From assembly GCA_029876055.1 (NCBI GenBank), contig CM056874.1, forward strand, positions 7,006,001 to 7,070,000: DNA of 64,000 nt. The letters are read 5' to 3'. Position 1 is the stretch's first letter. The number at the start of each line of letters is the position of its first letter. A program made the translations under genes and the position numbers. Below are positions 45,250 to 57,031 of the stretch, one piece after another. The notes beneath the pieces were generated by a model. That model was not told where the DNA came from, made no database searches, and saw only the letters and a list, made by a program, of their open reading frames with translations. This stretch comes from Madurella fahalii. Taxonomy: Eukaryota; Ascomycota; Sordariomycetes; Sordariales.

Positions 45250-46899
45250 CTAGTCGTTGCTATACATTCCCGCTCCGTCATTCCGGCCCCAGAGTTTAAC
45301 CGTCCGGTCGTGGCCACCGCTGACAATCCACTTCCCATCTCGGCTCACATCTACGCTCGCAACAGGGCCCGTGTGACCGGTGAGTGACTGGACAAGAGCC
45401 CAGTCGTCAGCCGAAAAGACATTGACCTTGTGGTCAAAACCTGCCGAAACAAGGAAGGTGCCAGACTTCTTTGGGAGCTGCACGCCCTTCTCATCTTGTC
45501 CCGGCGCAGTGCCTTCTAAGGGGTCATCAAGACCTTTGAACCACCGGACGTCGGCCACAGCGCTGGTGTGCGCGCCAATCCCTCCTGTTCGTTGCACCTT
45601 CCTGACATCCCAGCACTTGATCCATCCGTCTGCTGAGGCTGTCAGGACTCGGTGGCCGTCCGCTCCCCAGTCGAGGCCGTAAATCGGCTTGATGTGGCCG
45701 TCCATGTGGCCGTCGAGTATCATAACCGTCCGGCCGGAGCGCAAATCCCAAATCCGCCCGATGCTGTCCAGTCCGGCGCTCGCCAGCAGAGACCCGTCAG
45801 TGCTAAAGCTGACGGCGTATACTCCGCGCGAGTGGCCTTCCTGAAGCAGCAGCTCTGTCGTCGTCTCAATATCCCATAACCGCCACGACGTGTCCTCCGA
45901 TGCGGATGCGAGATATTTCCCCGAAGGATGGAACTCGACGCGACAAACTCGCTGGGCGTGGCCAGAGAGTGTCGAGAGAGGCGTATCCTGTGTTAATGAC
46001 CACAGATGAACTTGACCTTCTGCGCCCCCTGAAGCGAGGTTGACGGTGTCCTCCGAGACGTTGCGTTCGGGCAACGTGGCTCCAGGCATCCACGAGATGC
46101 CGCTGATCTTGTTTGTATGGCCCCTCAATGTCCGCTTGTGCTCGAGAGTGGGGGTATCAATGAGCTTAACCTGGCCACCCCAGTTGCCGGTTGCCACCAT
46201 CTTCCCGTTGGGCGATATCCGTACCATGCTGACATGTCGGTCTCCTGCTGTTTGACTGCCCTGAAGCTCAAAGGACTGAAGGCGCTCCTTGATCTCCTTC
46301 CGGAATTTGACGTGGGTGCGTAAGGGGATGCTGGCTTCCTTCTTTTGAAACTCGATGCGCCGTTTAGCTCGGGGGATCGAATAATGGGCAATGGCTATCC
46401 GTGCCTGGAGGAGCTCGTTTGTTCCCCTCGAGTAGAATTCTTCCTCTTGCTCTTCGGCTTCCTCCTCTTCCTCCTTCTCCGCATCCTTCATCTCTACATC
46501 GGCACCCTCCTGGCCGGCATCCTGCTGCGCCTGCTCTGTGAGGAGCTCTCGCAGCCTGTCGCGCCTATCGGCTGGCCCCTCGCCGAACAGCGTGATAGGC
46601 TCGCCCAATTCCCGGAGTTTGGCGCGCACCCGCCCATCGTCGGTAGGAACAGCAATGGAAGCCGCTAGTCTCTTTCGCTCGAACTGGGATAACAGAGCCG
46701 ACGCCTTCTCTGGTGCAATGCCAGCTGAGGCACCGGGGATGTCATAGTCGCGATCGATGGCTGCGTGTGCGAGTCAGGACCCTGTCATAGAAACCGCTCA
46801 AACGGCTGCTGGAAACTTACGGATAGAGTCTAGATCAATACCGCCGCGATCCTCGGCCTCGGCCTCCTCGACATACGCCCTACGCGATGGGTGCATCAT
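45250..46899 (-). CDS. PRP4: PRP4, U4/U6 snRNP WD40 protein
   Basis: Spliceosome component (PRPF4 in human) that binds PRP3 in the U4/U6 and tri-snRNP particles. Exons (minus) 46899-46821 and 46760-45250 give 529 aa. The N-terminal PRP4-like (SFM) domain is clear: VRAKLRELGEPITLFGEGPA, then DRRDRLRELL. An acidic run of Glu follows. Seven WD40 blades occupy about 180-525, e.g. TLRGHTNKISGISWMPG, LASASEDTSWRLWDIE, LLASAGLDSIGRIWDLR, VLTASADGWIKCWDVR and WIVSGGHDRTVKLWG. The start is the first of two adjacent ATGs; the 26-codon first exon splices in phase to IDRDYDIPG. It is divergent from the PSK1-like kinase across 1.1 kb. Confidence 0.93.
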
Positions 46900-48045
46900 G
46901 GTTGAAGGATCTTGCAGCGGACTTGGTTGTTTGTAGGAGCAGGATGATGAGACTTGGCGTGGTGGGGCCAGGCACATCGCAGATCAACGCGTGAAAACTA
47001 CCCTAACCCTCGTTGATCAATTGTACACACAAAAACCTCCACCATACCAAAAGAACCAAACTCGTGCCTCCATTCTTCTTGTCTTAGCAGTAGAGCATTG
47101 CATTAGCTGACTTCTGAAACATGCTAGAAGAGTTGGGAGACGTTGGGCACGCTGTTACGGTTACACGTATATCTGGTAGCCCTGGCCGACTTTGCTGGCC
47201 GCCTCACCCGGAAGACCGGCAATGGGTCGTTGGCACCGGCGTGGGAGGTTGCAGGCCCCGGTGACTTGCAACAGCAGCTCGTGGGTGCATAACTAGAAAT
47301 TAGCTGTGTCAATGCGCTCGCCCCATTGCGTCTTGATCTGGGAACTCGCCAAACCTTGATGCGAGCCATTTGATTATCTCTTCCGTAACATAAATCTTGT
47401 TTAGGTGTCGGCAGGGAACGCCCCGGCCTTACCTTAGCCGGTCCCGTCTTCCCCAGATCCAAAAGGGCCCAGATCCAGAGAGCGACGTGTGCCATTTCAG
47501 GCGCCAAAACAGGGCTGGTTTGGGGCTGAGATCGATCGCGCCTGGCTTGTGCAGCCAGCCCGCAACCAATGAGCTGGGAACAAATTTTTTTTAGGTACCT
47601 GGCGCTGGAACCTTGGCAGAAGGAGGGAGAGGGGGGCCACATGTGAGCCGCCTCGCGAGAATTAAAAACGTCCCGCCGCCCACTTCAACTTTCCCTTTTG
47701 TCAAGTGAACACCTTCCACAGCCAGAGTTCACCCGCAGCTTAACACACGGTACCAAAGCACCCATCAATGCAGATCCAGACAACCAAGCAAGACAATTCC
47801 GCTTCTTTCTTCAAGTACCAGATGCGTGCGGTTCCAAGCCACAAGGGACTGAGCAGAGACACCGAGAGGCGTGCCGACGCTGGACGACGTCGTGGAAAGG
47901 CGTGAATGCTAGGACGGCCTGGCCGATACACGTACTTTAAACCCGGCGCGGAATTGCACGTTTACTGGTATTTCGATCTATTTCCGGTTTGACTTGGTAT
48001 TTATCACGGCGTCTCTCCAGCAGCAAACACGATAGAAAACGAACC
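46900..48045. promoter_or_regulatory. Divergent PRP4/PSK1-like upstream region
   Basis: 1.1 kb between start codons. The in-frame sequence directly upstream of 48046 stays open for 19 codons without an ATG, so a longer kinase N-terminus would need an unrecognised exon. Confidence 0.45.
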
Positions 48046-49656
48046 ATGTTTGCACCGGCAACCCGCGCACTGAAGACGGTGCGCGGTTTCAACGGGACTC
48101 CTGTGGCCTCGGGCGACGAGGATTCTGACGGCTGCCCCACGCCGCTGCCCCGCGAGAAGAGCCCTGTCCAGCGGGCCAAGAAGCCCCACATCATCCATGA
48201 TGTAGTCAGCGAGAACTGCAGCCCGGTCCTGAAGCCCGTCGCCTCTCCGGGAGGCGTCAGTGGCATTGGAAAACTGCGGATGCAGCTGGATGCACTGAGC
48301 CTCCTCACCGATCCTACTGCTACGGCTGCCTCGTCGCGTACCACCTCCCTGACCCACAGCGAGAGCCTCCGTTCCCCCCCTGCGAGCGACACCACGGCCG
48401 GCAGCGGACGCAAAGACAGCCGCGGGATTTCGCACAAGAGCCTCAGCGGAAGTGGCAGCAACAGTGACGATGACACGGCATCCGTGGGAACCCGCTACGA
48501 GATCAACCTGGAGAACGACTTTGCGAGCGATGCCGACGGGCATGGCGGCGGCCAGGTTTCCGTTCCCCCGCGTCGCAAGATGACAGCCGACGACTTTGAG
48601 CCTCTCCGATGCCTGGGCAAGGGCACCTTCGGAACCGTCCTGCTCGTCAAGCAGCGCGCGACCGGCCGATTGTATGCTCAGAAGCAGTTCAAGAAGGCTT
48701 CTCTTGTCGTCGGTAAGAAGCTAGTCGAGCAGACAAAAACGGAGCGGCAGATCCTTGAGAGCGTCAACCGGCACCCCTTCGTCGTCAAGCTCTACTACGC
48801 CTTCCAGGACCAGGAGAAACTCTACCTCATCCTCGAGTACGGCCAGGGCGGTGAACTCTTCACTCACCTCAACACGGAGAAAATGTTCCCCGAGTCAACC
48901 GCTGCATTCTACATGGCCGAGATGGTCCTCGCCCTCACTCACCTGCACGAGAATCTCGGCGTCATTTACCGCGACCTCAAGCCCGAGAACTGCCTCCTCG
49001 ACGCCGAGGGCCACCTTCTCCTGACCGACTTTGGCCTCTCCAAGGTGGCCGTCGACGACGACCCCGACGCGTGCAACTCGATGCTCGGCACGGTGGAGTA
49101 CATGGCGCCCGAGGTGATCCAGGGCAAGAAGTACGGCAAGGCGGTCGACTGGTGGTCGCTTGGCGCGCTGGGCTTCGACCTCATGACGGGGACCGCGCCG
49201 TTCCGGGGTCCCAACCACGCAAAGATCCAGGACAACATCGTCCGTCAGAAGCTCGTCCTCCCTTACTTCCTCGGCCCGGACGCAAAGGACTTGCTCACCC
49301 GCTTGCTGCGCAAGGACCCGACCAAGCGGCTCGGCTACAACATGCCCAAAGATCTGGCCACCATCAAGAAGCATCGCTTCTTCCGCAAAATTGACTGGGC
49401 CAAGCTGGCGGCGCGCGAGCTGGAGCCGCCTATCCAACCGCTCATCACGGACCCGGAGCTGGCCGAGAACTTTGCGCCCGAGTTTACCGAGCTCAGCCTG
49501 AGCCCTGTCGTGTCGCGGTTCGAGGCGGACGACATGTGGGGCGCTGCTGGCTCGGCCGCCGCTAGAGACGCGGATAGGGATGATCCGTTTGGCGGGTTCA
49601 GCTTTGTGGCGCCGAGCAGCCTGCTGGAGGGCCACGGATTCGGGACTCTGGTTTAG
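48046..49656 (+). CDS. AGC-family serine/threonine kinase, PSK1/S6K-like
   Basis: Single exon, 536 aa from the ATG at 48046 (MFAPATRAL). The N-terminal 180 residues are Ser/Thr/Asp-rich. The kinase domain has all key motifs: LGKGTFGTV (Gly loop), LYAQKQFKK (Lys), YRDLKPENCLL (catalytic Asp), LTDFGLSK and the PDK1-type activation loop SMLGTVEYMAPE. An AGC C-terminal extension ends in a hydrophobic motif FGGFSFVAPSS, the site phosphorylated by TOR complexes in this family. It resembles S. pombe Psk1, the ribosomal S6 kinase that acts downstream of TORC1. The sequence alone does not settle Psk1 against another fungal AGC kinase. A second AGC kinase (SCH9) lies about 8 kb downstream on the other strand. 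Confidence 0.87.
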   Translation: MFAPATRALKTVRGFNGTPVASGDEDSDGCPTPLPREKSPVQRAKKPHIIHDVVSENCSPVLKPVASPGGVSGIGKLRMQLDALSLLTDPTATAASSRTTSLTHSESLRSPPASDTTAGSGRKDSRGISHKSLSGSGSNSDDDTASVGTRYEINLENDFASDADGHGGGQVSVPPRRKMTADDFEPLRCLGKGTFGTVLLVKQRATGRLYAQKQFKKASLVVGKKLVEQTKTERQILESVNRHPFVVKLYYAFQDQEKLYLILEYGQGGELFTHLNTEKMFPESTAAFYMAEMVLALTHLHENLGVIYRDLKPENCLLDAEGHLLLTDFGLSKVAVDDDPDACNSMLGTVEYMAPEVIQGKKYGKAVDWWSLGALGFDLMTGTAPFRGPNHAKIQDNIVRQKLVLPYFLGPDAKDLLTRLLRKDPTKRLGYNMPKDLATIKKHRFFRKIDWAKLAARELEPPIQPLITDPELAENFAPEFTELSLSPVVSRFEADDMWGAAGSAAARDADRDDPFGGFSFVAPSSLLEGHGFGTLV

Positions 49657-52600
49657 GATACCGGGTCGGAGACGTGGAAGCTCGAGTCCTCACTCTGATG
49701 GGCCATGTTTCGGTGGGGCTTTCGTAAGAGATATTGTGGCTTGAACTTATTTTGCTTCGAAACGAGAGACGGGGAAGCCATTGGTTTTAGACCATCCCGG
49801 TGGCCTTTTGCTAGATTACCACATGTACCAAGAAAAGAAGTTTGTTGATTTTGCAGTACCGCTAGTGGCTGAATCAGCGGTGCTCAGTCACAAGCTATTT
49901 TTGGCCGCGGAACAGGGCAAATCCGTAATAGAGCATGCATCTAGATTCCGATGGTCAATGCTCCTCGGTGTGCTGTCATGTTTGCTTGTTCCCGGCTGGA
50001 AGCCGAAGCAATGGGGTTGTCTTGTGTCATCAGGTTCAGTCACAGCACTCACAACTAGAGCACACCGAGCGTTCAGCTTGTGACGGGTAAGCCTGTGGAC
50101 GTGGTTCAAGGATGATGCGCCAATTACACCTTTTTCGGTCTGATGCAAGGCTTCAAGGGTGGCGGTTTGGTGGGTAGCGGCACATGCTTTGCTGGCTTGG
50201 CCTGTCCAGGAAAGGGGGGCATCCAGTTGGTGCAAGTGGTTGCGGGAAGCTCTATCGGTCCGAGGTTGCCGCAATCAGTCGCGATACCATTACAACGAAA
50301 TGCAATTTAGTGCCTGACAACGATAGCCCTGAGGATGCAAGCCTCGGGCCTCCGAGGGGGCTCCGAGAGAGCGCATCGAGAAGCCAAGCAGACAGGTACA
50401 CGAGACATACAGATGATCGTGGACGGCTAGACGGATGACGGACGATCGAAGCGAGCCAACCGGCGGCTCGCCGTTTGTCATGATCTCCGTGCATCTATCC
50501 TCTTCAAGTCTCATTTCCGCAAAATCTCTTGGATGACGCGAAGGAATGGAAGTTGGTGTGAATGTGACAAAGACAGCGATGACGCGTCCCCCCATAGCTT
50601 GGCGTTTCGCTGCAGGCTCTGTTTCTTGTTCCTGCTACTCGAGCCAAGACGGGACGGGACTCTGTCTGCCGCAGCCACTTGCATGTACTGGGTAATCGTA
50701 AGGTGTAACCTAAGTGCCCACTCCAAAAAGACTAGGGAGAAGGTTGGGATGGGGAGTGAACGGGGAATGGAGGACATAACATGGTCCATTATCAGAGCCG
50801 CAACCTTGGAACCAAAATCCGGGATTTTTATCTGATGCGGGCCATGAAACAGTCGCATCCATCGAGAGGGTTGCGGGGCGGGCGGGAACGGTAGGTGGGG
50901 GATCCCGTTGCGATGCAAAAAGTGACGAACGAAATGCTCCGAACATTCGCTCTTGTCCGCGTGCGGGGCCGATTGGATGCAGCGGAGCGGAAGCAGTGAT
51001 TAAGGTATGTGTACCTTGGCGGGGGAGGGAAGCGGGGGCTTGTAGATCTTTTACCTCCGGGTACGCGCCGAGCCTCTTACTCAGGCCTGACACACGGAGT
51101 CTATCGACTATCAATATATTAGACGTAAGCTCTTTGCCCATGCGTAGCATAGTAGATGGAAAATCGTCAAGATAAGACGGGTTCTGCCAGAAAGATACAA
51201 TCTGGATTCGTCATGATGGAGGCTGTGTCGTATGCAGGGAAAGTTTGGCGAGCTGGTGATCTTAAGCTTACTTCAGACGGCGAAGCTGATGGGACGAACC
51301 AACCAGACAGCGAGATGCCGTTTGACGCCGTACGCGTTGATGAGTTTCGAGATCAACCGGGGTTGTCAGGTCCTCCAGACCGGGATTCTTTGTTTGATCT
51401 CGCTTCTGTGTCACAGTGAGGTCACTACTGTCCTCGACAAACTATCCCTGCTTACGCAGTTCCTTCGGAACTTGGGTCGTGAAATGTACCGAAGTACATT
51501 AAGGTACAGTACCGTAGCGAGGGCCGTGCTCGGCGTGGTTATGCGTCTGCTGGGCCCAGGGGTTAGCAAAGGTACATTATCCGTAGCGCGGCAGTCACGC
51601 ATGTGCTAAACCCGACCGGGTTAGCTCTGCTAAGAGCTGAGCCGGAGACTTGGGTTTTTTGGGGCTGTTCCGGAAGGTATCCCGCTCGAGATCCGTTGCT
51701 CTCTCAGCCCGCGAGAAGGACCGCCCAGACTCAGAATTACCATCCATTTCCCCGACCGCGTTCTTTGTAGAGGCACGCTGGGATGGCTGCCCGTTTCAAC
51801 AGAGAACCCACGTCAATATCCGGAGACGTTGGTATCATAAAAATAAGCGTTTGTGCCGTGCTGCTGTGCCGTTTGATGCGTTTCTAGGGAAGCTGCAGCT
51901 CGGTATTCGACTGTGATATCGTGGCCGAGGCCAACGTGGACTGTGGCGCTGTAGCGAAGATGCCATGCCAGCGCATCTACACCTGACTGGGATCTCTCCT
52001 TCTTGGCACGAGGCTTGCCTTGGCCATGTCACTTTTGCACGTTGGCTGTGTCGCCCTGCACAATTCGGCGGATTTGGATGCGTCTCATCAGGCTCTGCTT
52101 GGCGGTTCCATCAACCGTCTATCGTCACTCACGGGGCTGAAGGGACGTCAGACCGCTTTGATTGCCGAAAGGATGCCCCCCCTGTCATGCAAGGCCACTC
52201 AGTCTGCAAAGGGAACTTCGTTTGCGGCTCGTGGGGGGGCAGGGGAAGTGCAAGGTGGGATGGTATAAGGGCACTTGATGTCCTCTCCATCCAATTTTGT
52301 CGTCTTCGTCGCTTCTTTGTGTTGCTATTCTCTCATGTGCTGAACTTGGCTCTCCCCTTTATCTTTCAGGTCCCACCAAGTTGTCTCGACCGTTCTTATA
52401 GCATCTGCGTTCCCCAAATCGAGTCCGGAGGCGGCAACCTAAGGCGCCGTACATCGCTAACTAAACGTCGTGTTACACCGTCCTTATTGTCCCCAAGGCC
52501 GACGTCCGTGCTGAGGAGCGCACAACAGATCGAGCCGGTTTAAATATAGCCGGGCTGAGCTGACGGCGGGCTTCCTACCAACGTACTCCGGCTCGAGAAT

Positions 52601-52697
52601 TGGAATAGGGGGTCTTGTGTCCCCTTGCTGCTGCTTCGTCCGGCCTTTTACCGTCATCCTGCGATTTGCCCAGAGTCTGTTGAACGGCTTGGAAACC
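49657..52697. other. 3 kb gene-free region between PSK1-like kinase and DOMON gene
   Basis: Short frames only. Holds a GTAC cluster (51485-51515) and two adjacent short inverted repeats at 51609-51638. Probably kinase 3' UTR plus a long DOMON-gene promoter. Confidence 0.5.
51609..51638. repeat. Two adjacent small inverted repeats
   Basis: AACCCGACCGGGTT is a near-palindrome and is followed at once by AGCTCTGCTAAGAGCT, six-base perfect arms with a GCTA loop. Confidence 0.75.
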
Positions 52698-54235
52698 ATG
52701 AAAGCCAATGCAAGCCAATGTATTTTGGCAACCGCGCTGTTGAGTAAGTGCATTACATCGCTCTGAGCTTGCGCAGCATCTGCCGATCCGTTCATCAATG
52801 TTGGACAGCACGCTGCAAGCAGCATGGAAGACGGATCGTTTGACTAACCCTTTTGTCTCGCAATTCTAGGCGCCGGTGCTGTGCTAGGTGCCGTCATAGG
52901 GACTTGCCCTAATGACGGAGACGTCTGCTTCAACATTGCTGTTCCGACCTCTTCGGCGAACGCGGGGTCTGGCAATATCTACTTCCAAATCACGGCACCC
53001 ACATCGTTCCAATGGGTCGCACTGGGCACGGGGCAAGCCATGTCGGGTTCCAACATCTTCCTCGTGTATCAGGATGGAAGGGGGAACCTTACGCTGTCGC
53101 CTCGTCTGGGTACTTCGTATAGCATGCCGAGGCTCGACACCAGCAGCACCGCCGCGCGCTTGACACTCCTCGAAGGCAGCGGAGTCAGCTCGGATGGCAC
53201 TACCATGACGGCCAATATCGCCTGTTCCAACTGCCAGACGTGGAATGGTGGCGAGATGTCGCTGACAGACACCAGCGCTGGTTGGATAGGCGCTTGGAGG
53301 GCGGGTCCATCGCTAGCCACGACTAACACGGCTGCAAACATCGCTCAACACGATGGCCACGCGCAGTTCCGAGTTGACATGACCAGGGCGACCATCGACT
53401 CCGACAGTAACCCGTTTCTCCCGGGCGGCGGCTCCGGAGGCGGGGGTGGCAGCGGCAGCGGCAACGGCAGCAGCAACGGCAGCGGCAGCGGCAACGGCAA
53501 CGGCAACGGTAGCGGCAGCGGATCCGGAACCGGTTCCGGTTCTACTGGCGGCTCTGGTACGGGCCCCAGTTCCAATAACGGCATTACCCAGATCACGGCC
53601 AGTAGGGCCACCATTGTGGTAGCGCACGGAATTATCATGGCACTAGTCATGGCGGTTCTCTACCCTCTCGGCTCGCTGTTAATGCCCCTGCTCGGGAAGT
53701 GGTGGGTGCATGCAGCCTGGCAGACTATTGCTTTCGCCCTCATGTGGGCAGGCTTCGGTCTCGGTGTCCAGACGGCCCAAGCACGGGGCATGGTGAGTTA
53801 TCAAGCCCTGCCGCAGATTCTCCGAGTTCCCAGCTGACGACGGACCAGCTCTTCAACCAGACGCACACCCTCTTCGGAACCGTCATCATCGCCCTCCTGG
53901 GCATTCAACCTCTTCTCGGCTTCCTGCACCACCGACACTACCTAAAGACACAAAGTCGAGGCGTGATCAGCTATGCGCACATCTGGTGGGGCCGCATTTT
54001 GATGATCCTGGGTGTGGTGAATGGCGGATCTGGTCTGCAGCTGTCGAGGGAGCGCAGCTCACTGATAATCGCCTACAGCGTTGTTGCTGGCGTCGCGTTT
54101 TTGAGCTATTTCCTCTTCAAGGGCTGGGCCGTCTTCTTCCGGAAGAACAAGACTGACAGCATCGCCCAGAAGGAGGCAAATATGCCCAGAAGGCCCTACC
54201 AAGAATCCAGAAGACGCCGGGGCACGAACGTTTGA
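52698..54235 (+). CDS. Secreted/membrane DOMON and cytochrome b561 protein
   Basis: Exons 52698-52743, 52870-53792 and 53849-54235 give 451 aa. After a weak signal peptide comes a DOMON domain of the cellobiose-dehydrogenase cytochrome type (CFNIAVPTSSAN, FQWVALGTGQAMSGSNIFLV, TMTANIACSNCQTW), which normally binds haem b. A Gly/Ser/Asn linker of about 55 residues, built from GGCAGC-like hexamers at 53425-53560, leads to a b561 core with four or five helices; candidate haem His lie in VVAHGIIMA, FNQTHTLFG, LHHRHY and YAHIWWGR. Such proteins pass electrons across membranes and may reduce ferric iron or feed extracellular oxidases. The tail is basic (RRPYQESRRRRG). Substrate is unknown. Confidence 0.88.
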
Positions 54236-54885
54236 AGCGGGGATTGTGGTGCAGGAAGCCATTGTCTAGGAACTGGACGGATAGAATTGCTAGAGGCCCA
54301 AGTGAGAAACACAAGGTAGCTTTTCAATACACGGCTGAATGGTGTCGGCTCCGAAATATCGAATCTGATTCTGTAATACCACCGACACCGACGGTGAGCG
54401 GTATCGTTGGCCTCGGTGCTTTCCCAAGTGGATCCCTCCTTGGAGAGCAGTCGCCGGAACTTTGCACCTCCCACTGACAGCGGATAAAAATCATCTGATG
54501 ATACTCAGCTTTGTCCAAACTCAGTGCCTGAGCTTACCTAAAGCCACAATCGTCATGATTCCAAGTTTTCCAGTTCGAAAGCTGTCTACAGATCACCGAC
54601 CGCCCATAGTGTAGCTTGACGCGCCGTGTGCTACATCACGTGACTTGGAGCTACCGATCCCTCCCGAATATTCGGTGGACGCACGGTCCAGCGGCGCTAA
54701 CCGCCAAAATGATGACCTATGCACGATTCGCTGAGCCGGGGCTTTTTTGAAAACCTCTCAGCAAACGGACCTCCACCTTGCCCATCGCAGCAGCAGCAGC
54801 AGCAGCAGCAGCAGCCGAACTACCACTCCCCTTCCCCCCTCCGACTCTAGGCGTGATTCAATTGCCCACGGCACATCACACCAAA
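54236..54885. other. Intergenic: DOMON gene 3' region and ATP14 promoter/leader
   Basis: Ends in a CAG repeat and C/T-rich leader typical of this genome. No gene. Confidence 0.5.
54788..54815 (+). repeat. CAG repeat in ATP14 leader
   Basis: About nine GCA/CAG units, 70 bp upstream of the ATP14 start codon; not in the reconstructed coding sequence. Confidence 0.9.
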
Positions 54886-55717
54886 ATGCTCTCCCGGGCT
54901 TCGGTACGTCGCCATTGGCGCCAACTTTCCCCTCCTTCAGTCAATTGCCGCTGCTATGATCCTCAAGCGAAGCTAAAGCTAATTGTCTCGCCATCACCAG
55001 AGCGCTAGCAAGGCCGTCGCGGCCGTCTCCAGACTCGCCACTCGGAATACCGTCCCCGTGAGGACTTTCATGGCCCCGACGGTCTCGCGGAGAGGTACGT
55101 GCAGCCACCTTTTCAGCACCGCATCCGTTTGTTTGAGTCTCCGCCGAGCGGGAGATCCGGTAGGGGCCGAGGGCGGAGAGCATCGCAGGAGAGGTTGATG
55201 GACCGTCGCGGGCATCAATTGCGCCCATGTCGACTCGGAAGGACATCGCCAATGACTTCCGATCGTTAAGCGGCTTCACTCTGCCTTATCGCCCACCGCC
55301 GGTCAACACTTCCGTTCATCCACCTCCCGCGACGCGCCTCCGCCACCCCCCAGTCCCTCCCACATCGCCCATCCCTCTCACCCATCCTCTCCAATCCAGT
55401 TTCCCCCGCACCACGCAACTCAGACTAACCCTTCTCGCCACCTTCTAGCCGACTTCGTCCAGGAGCTCTACCTCAAGGAGCTCAAGGCATACAAGCCCAC
55501 GCCCATCAAGGAGACCGACTCGGTCGGCCAAGTCGCCACCTTTTCCCTGCCCAAGACGCCCAAGTCACCCGAGGAAGCCGACTTGGCCTCGAGCCTGAAG
55601 GAGTACGAGACCATGGCGGTCGAGGTCGAGGGACAGGAGGCCGACGCATCCAAGCCGGCCGCCGTCATTGAGGACTGGCTCGTTGAGGAGGAGGAGGAAG
55701 AGGCTGCTCATCACTAA
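54886..55717 (+). CDS. ATP14: F1Fo ATP synthase subunit h
   Basis: Mitochondrial peripheral-stalk subunit of ATP synthase. Exons 54886-54903, 55001-55094 and 55449-55717 encode 126 aa. The first 37 residues (MLSRASSASKAVAAVSRLA and on) are a presequence rich in Arg, Ser and Ala with no acids. The mature part starts ADFVQELYLKELKAYKPTP, the subunit-h signature, and ends in a highly acidic tail (VEEEEEEAAHH). The first exon is only 18 nt and the second intron is 354 nt, long for this genome. A CAG repeat (54788-54815) lies about 70 bp upstream of the start, probably in the leader. Confidence 0.88.
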
Positions 55718-57031
55718 ATCCACCTTTAAAATTTTCTTTGCATTGCATACACCACTCGCATCAACTAGTGACAAGAGCGGTAGGAGAAGTGGTTTTGTTG
55801 TCGTCTAAAATCGCTAGATGTGAAGCGTTGGGGAAACGTGGAATGGTTGAGGTGGATCGATGGATCGATGGATGGACTGGACTGCTGATAACCTTCATGG
55901 GCCCAGAGGAGCTCACAGGTCAGGGCAGATGGTTCGTCCAAGAGGGGAGACGGCGGAGGAAAATGGTTATCATTCCTTTGGAGTGCTGATTGAGAGCAAA
56001 GGTCCTCAATCGGATAAGAAAAGGAAGATTCCACCGGGTAGGGAATAATCCATGTACATTGTTCTTTAAGCCGTGTTACTACACCACGCCCCTCATACCA
56101 TTGGAGGTGCAGCTTGTGATCTTAGTGAGACCTGCGAACTACGTATTTCACGTAACAGAGAGACCGCACCAGCTTTCCGTCTTGACAAGGCGGTGTAGGC
56201 TTTGTTCCGGCCACCCATACTTGGATGGATGTGGGGCAATGTGGCATATTTGCAAGACACACGCTGAATTGATATGGTACGCAGCAACTAACACCGCCCC
56301 GGTTAGGTGAACAATTGGTACTGATGGTGCTTGGAAAGAATTAAGGAAAGAGAAATTGCAAAGGGAAATAAACTTCACGGGACACAAGAACAATGGTTTC
56401 TGCGTTCTTTCTACTACTCACATTTAATAATTATGGTAGCCCTGCATCATTGCTGTCGCCCGGGTACTAGATATTGAAGCTGCATCATCAAGTCACCAGT
56501 TGGCAAGGTACTAAGATAGCTAGCTAGCATTATCCTGTCCGATGAATACTTTCATTCCCCACCAAGATGAGAGCGGTAAGATAAGCTAATTCTGTCGTTG
56601 TTGTTCTTGCTGTTACTGCTGGTACCAATATGGTTTGGTCGGGACCTTGTTATCAAGATAGTTACCGAACAAAAGACATGCCGCCTTGTGCTCTCCAACG
56701 GTTGAGGATAGGCCAGGTCACCATAACTCGCCCCAACAAAGAACTACCGCAGCAGAACTCATCATTCTTTACGATGATGCCAAGTCATTATTATCCGTTT
56801 GACTCCTCCGCCAAAACGCCCTGCCGAGTGTTGCGTCCAGTCAACCAAACGTCCCCAATGCCAATGTGACCGCCAGAAATGCATTATGCTATGGTGTTCG
56901 TCCAAGTCATCAAACACTGAGTCTCTTTTTCTTTAATTTCTGCAACCATCCCGCCCAGAGAGAAGAGGATAGGAGACAGTGCGGCTCGCCGCAGCCGCGC
57001 ACAAACAGACGGAAGTGGGCCAGAGGCCCGA
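55718..57031. other. 1.3 kb region between convergent ATP14 and SCH9
   Basis: Contains a GGATCGAT/GGATGG tandem stretch near 55854-55876. No gene recognised. Confidence 0.5.

Noticed and set aside
51484..51540. Transposon terminal repeat
   Set aside because: Only GTAC-rich short repeats; no long terminal inverted repeat, transposase frame or target duplication seen anywhere in the window.
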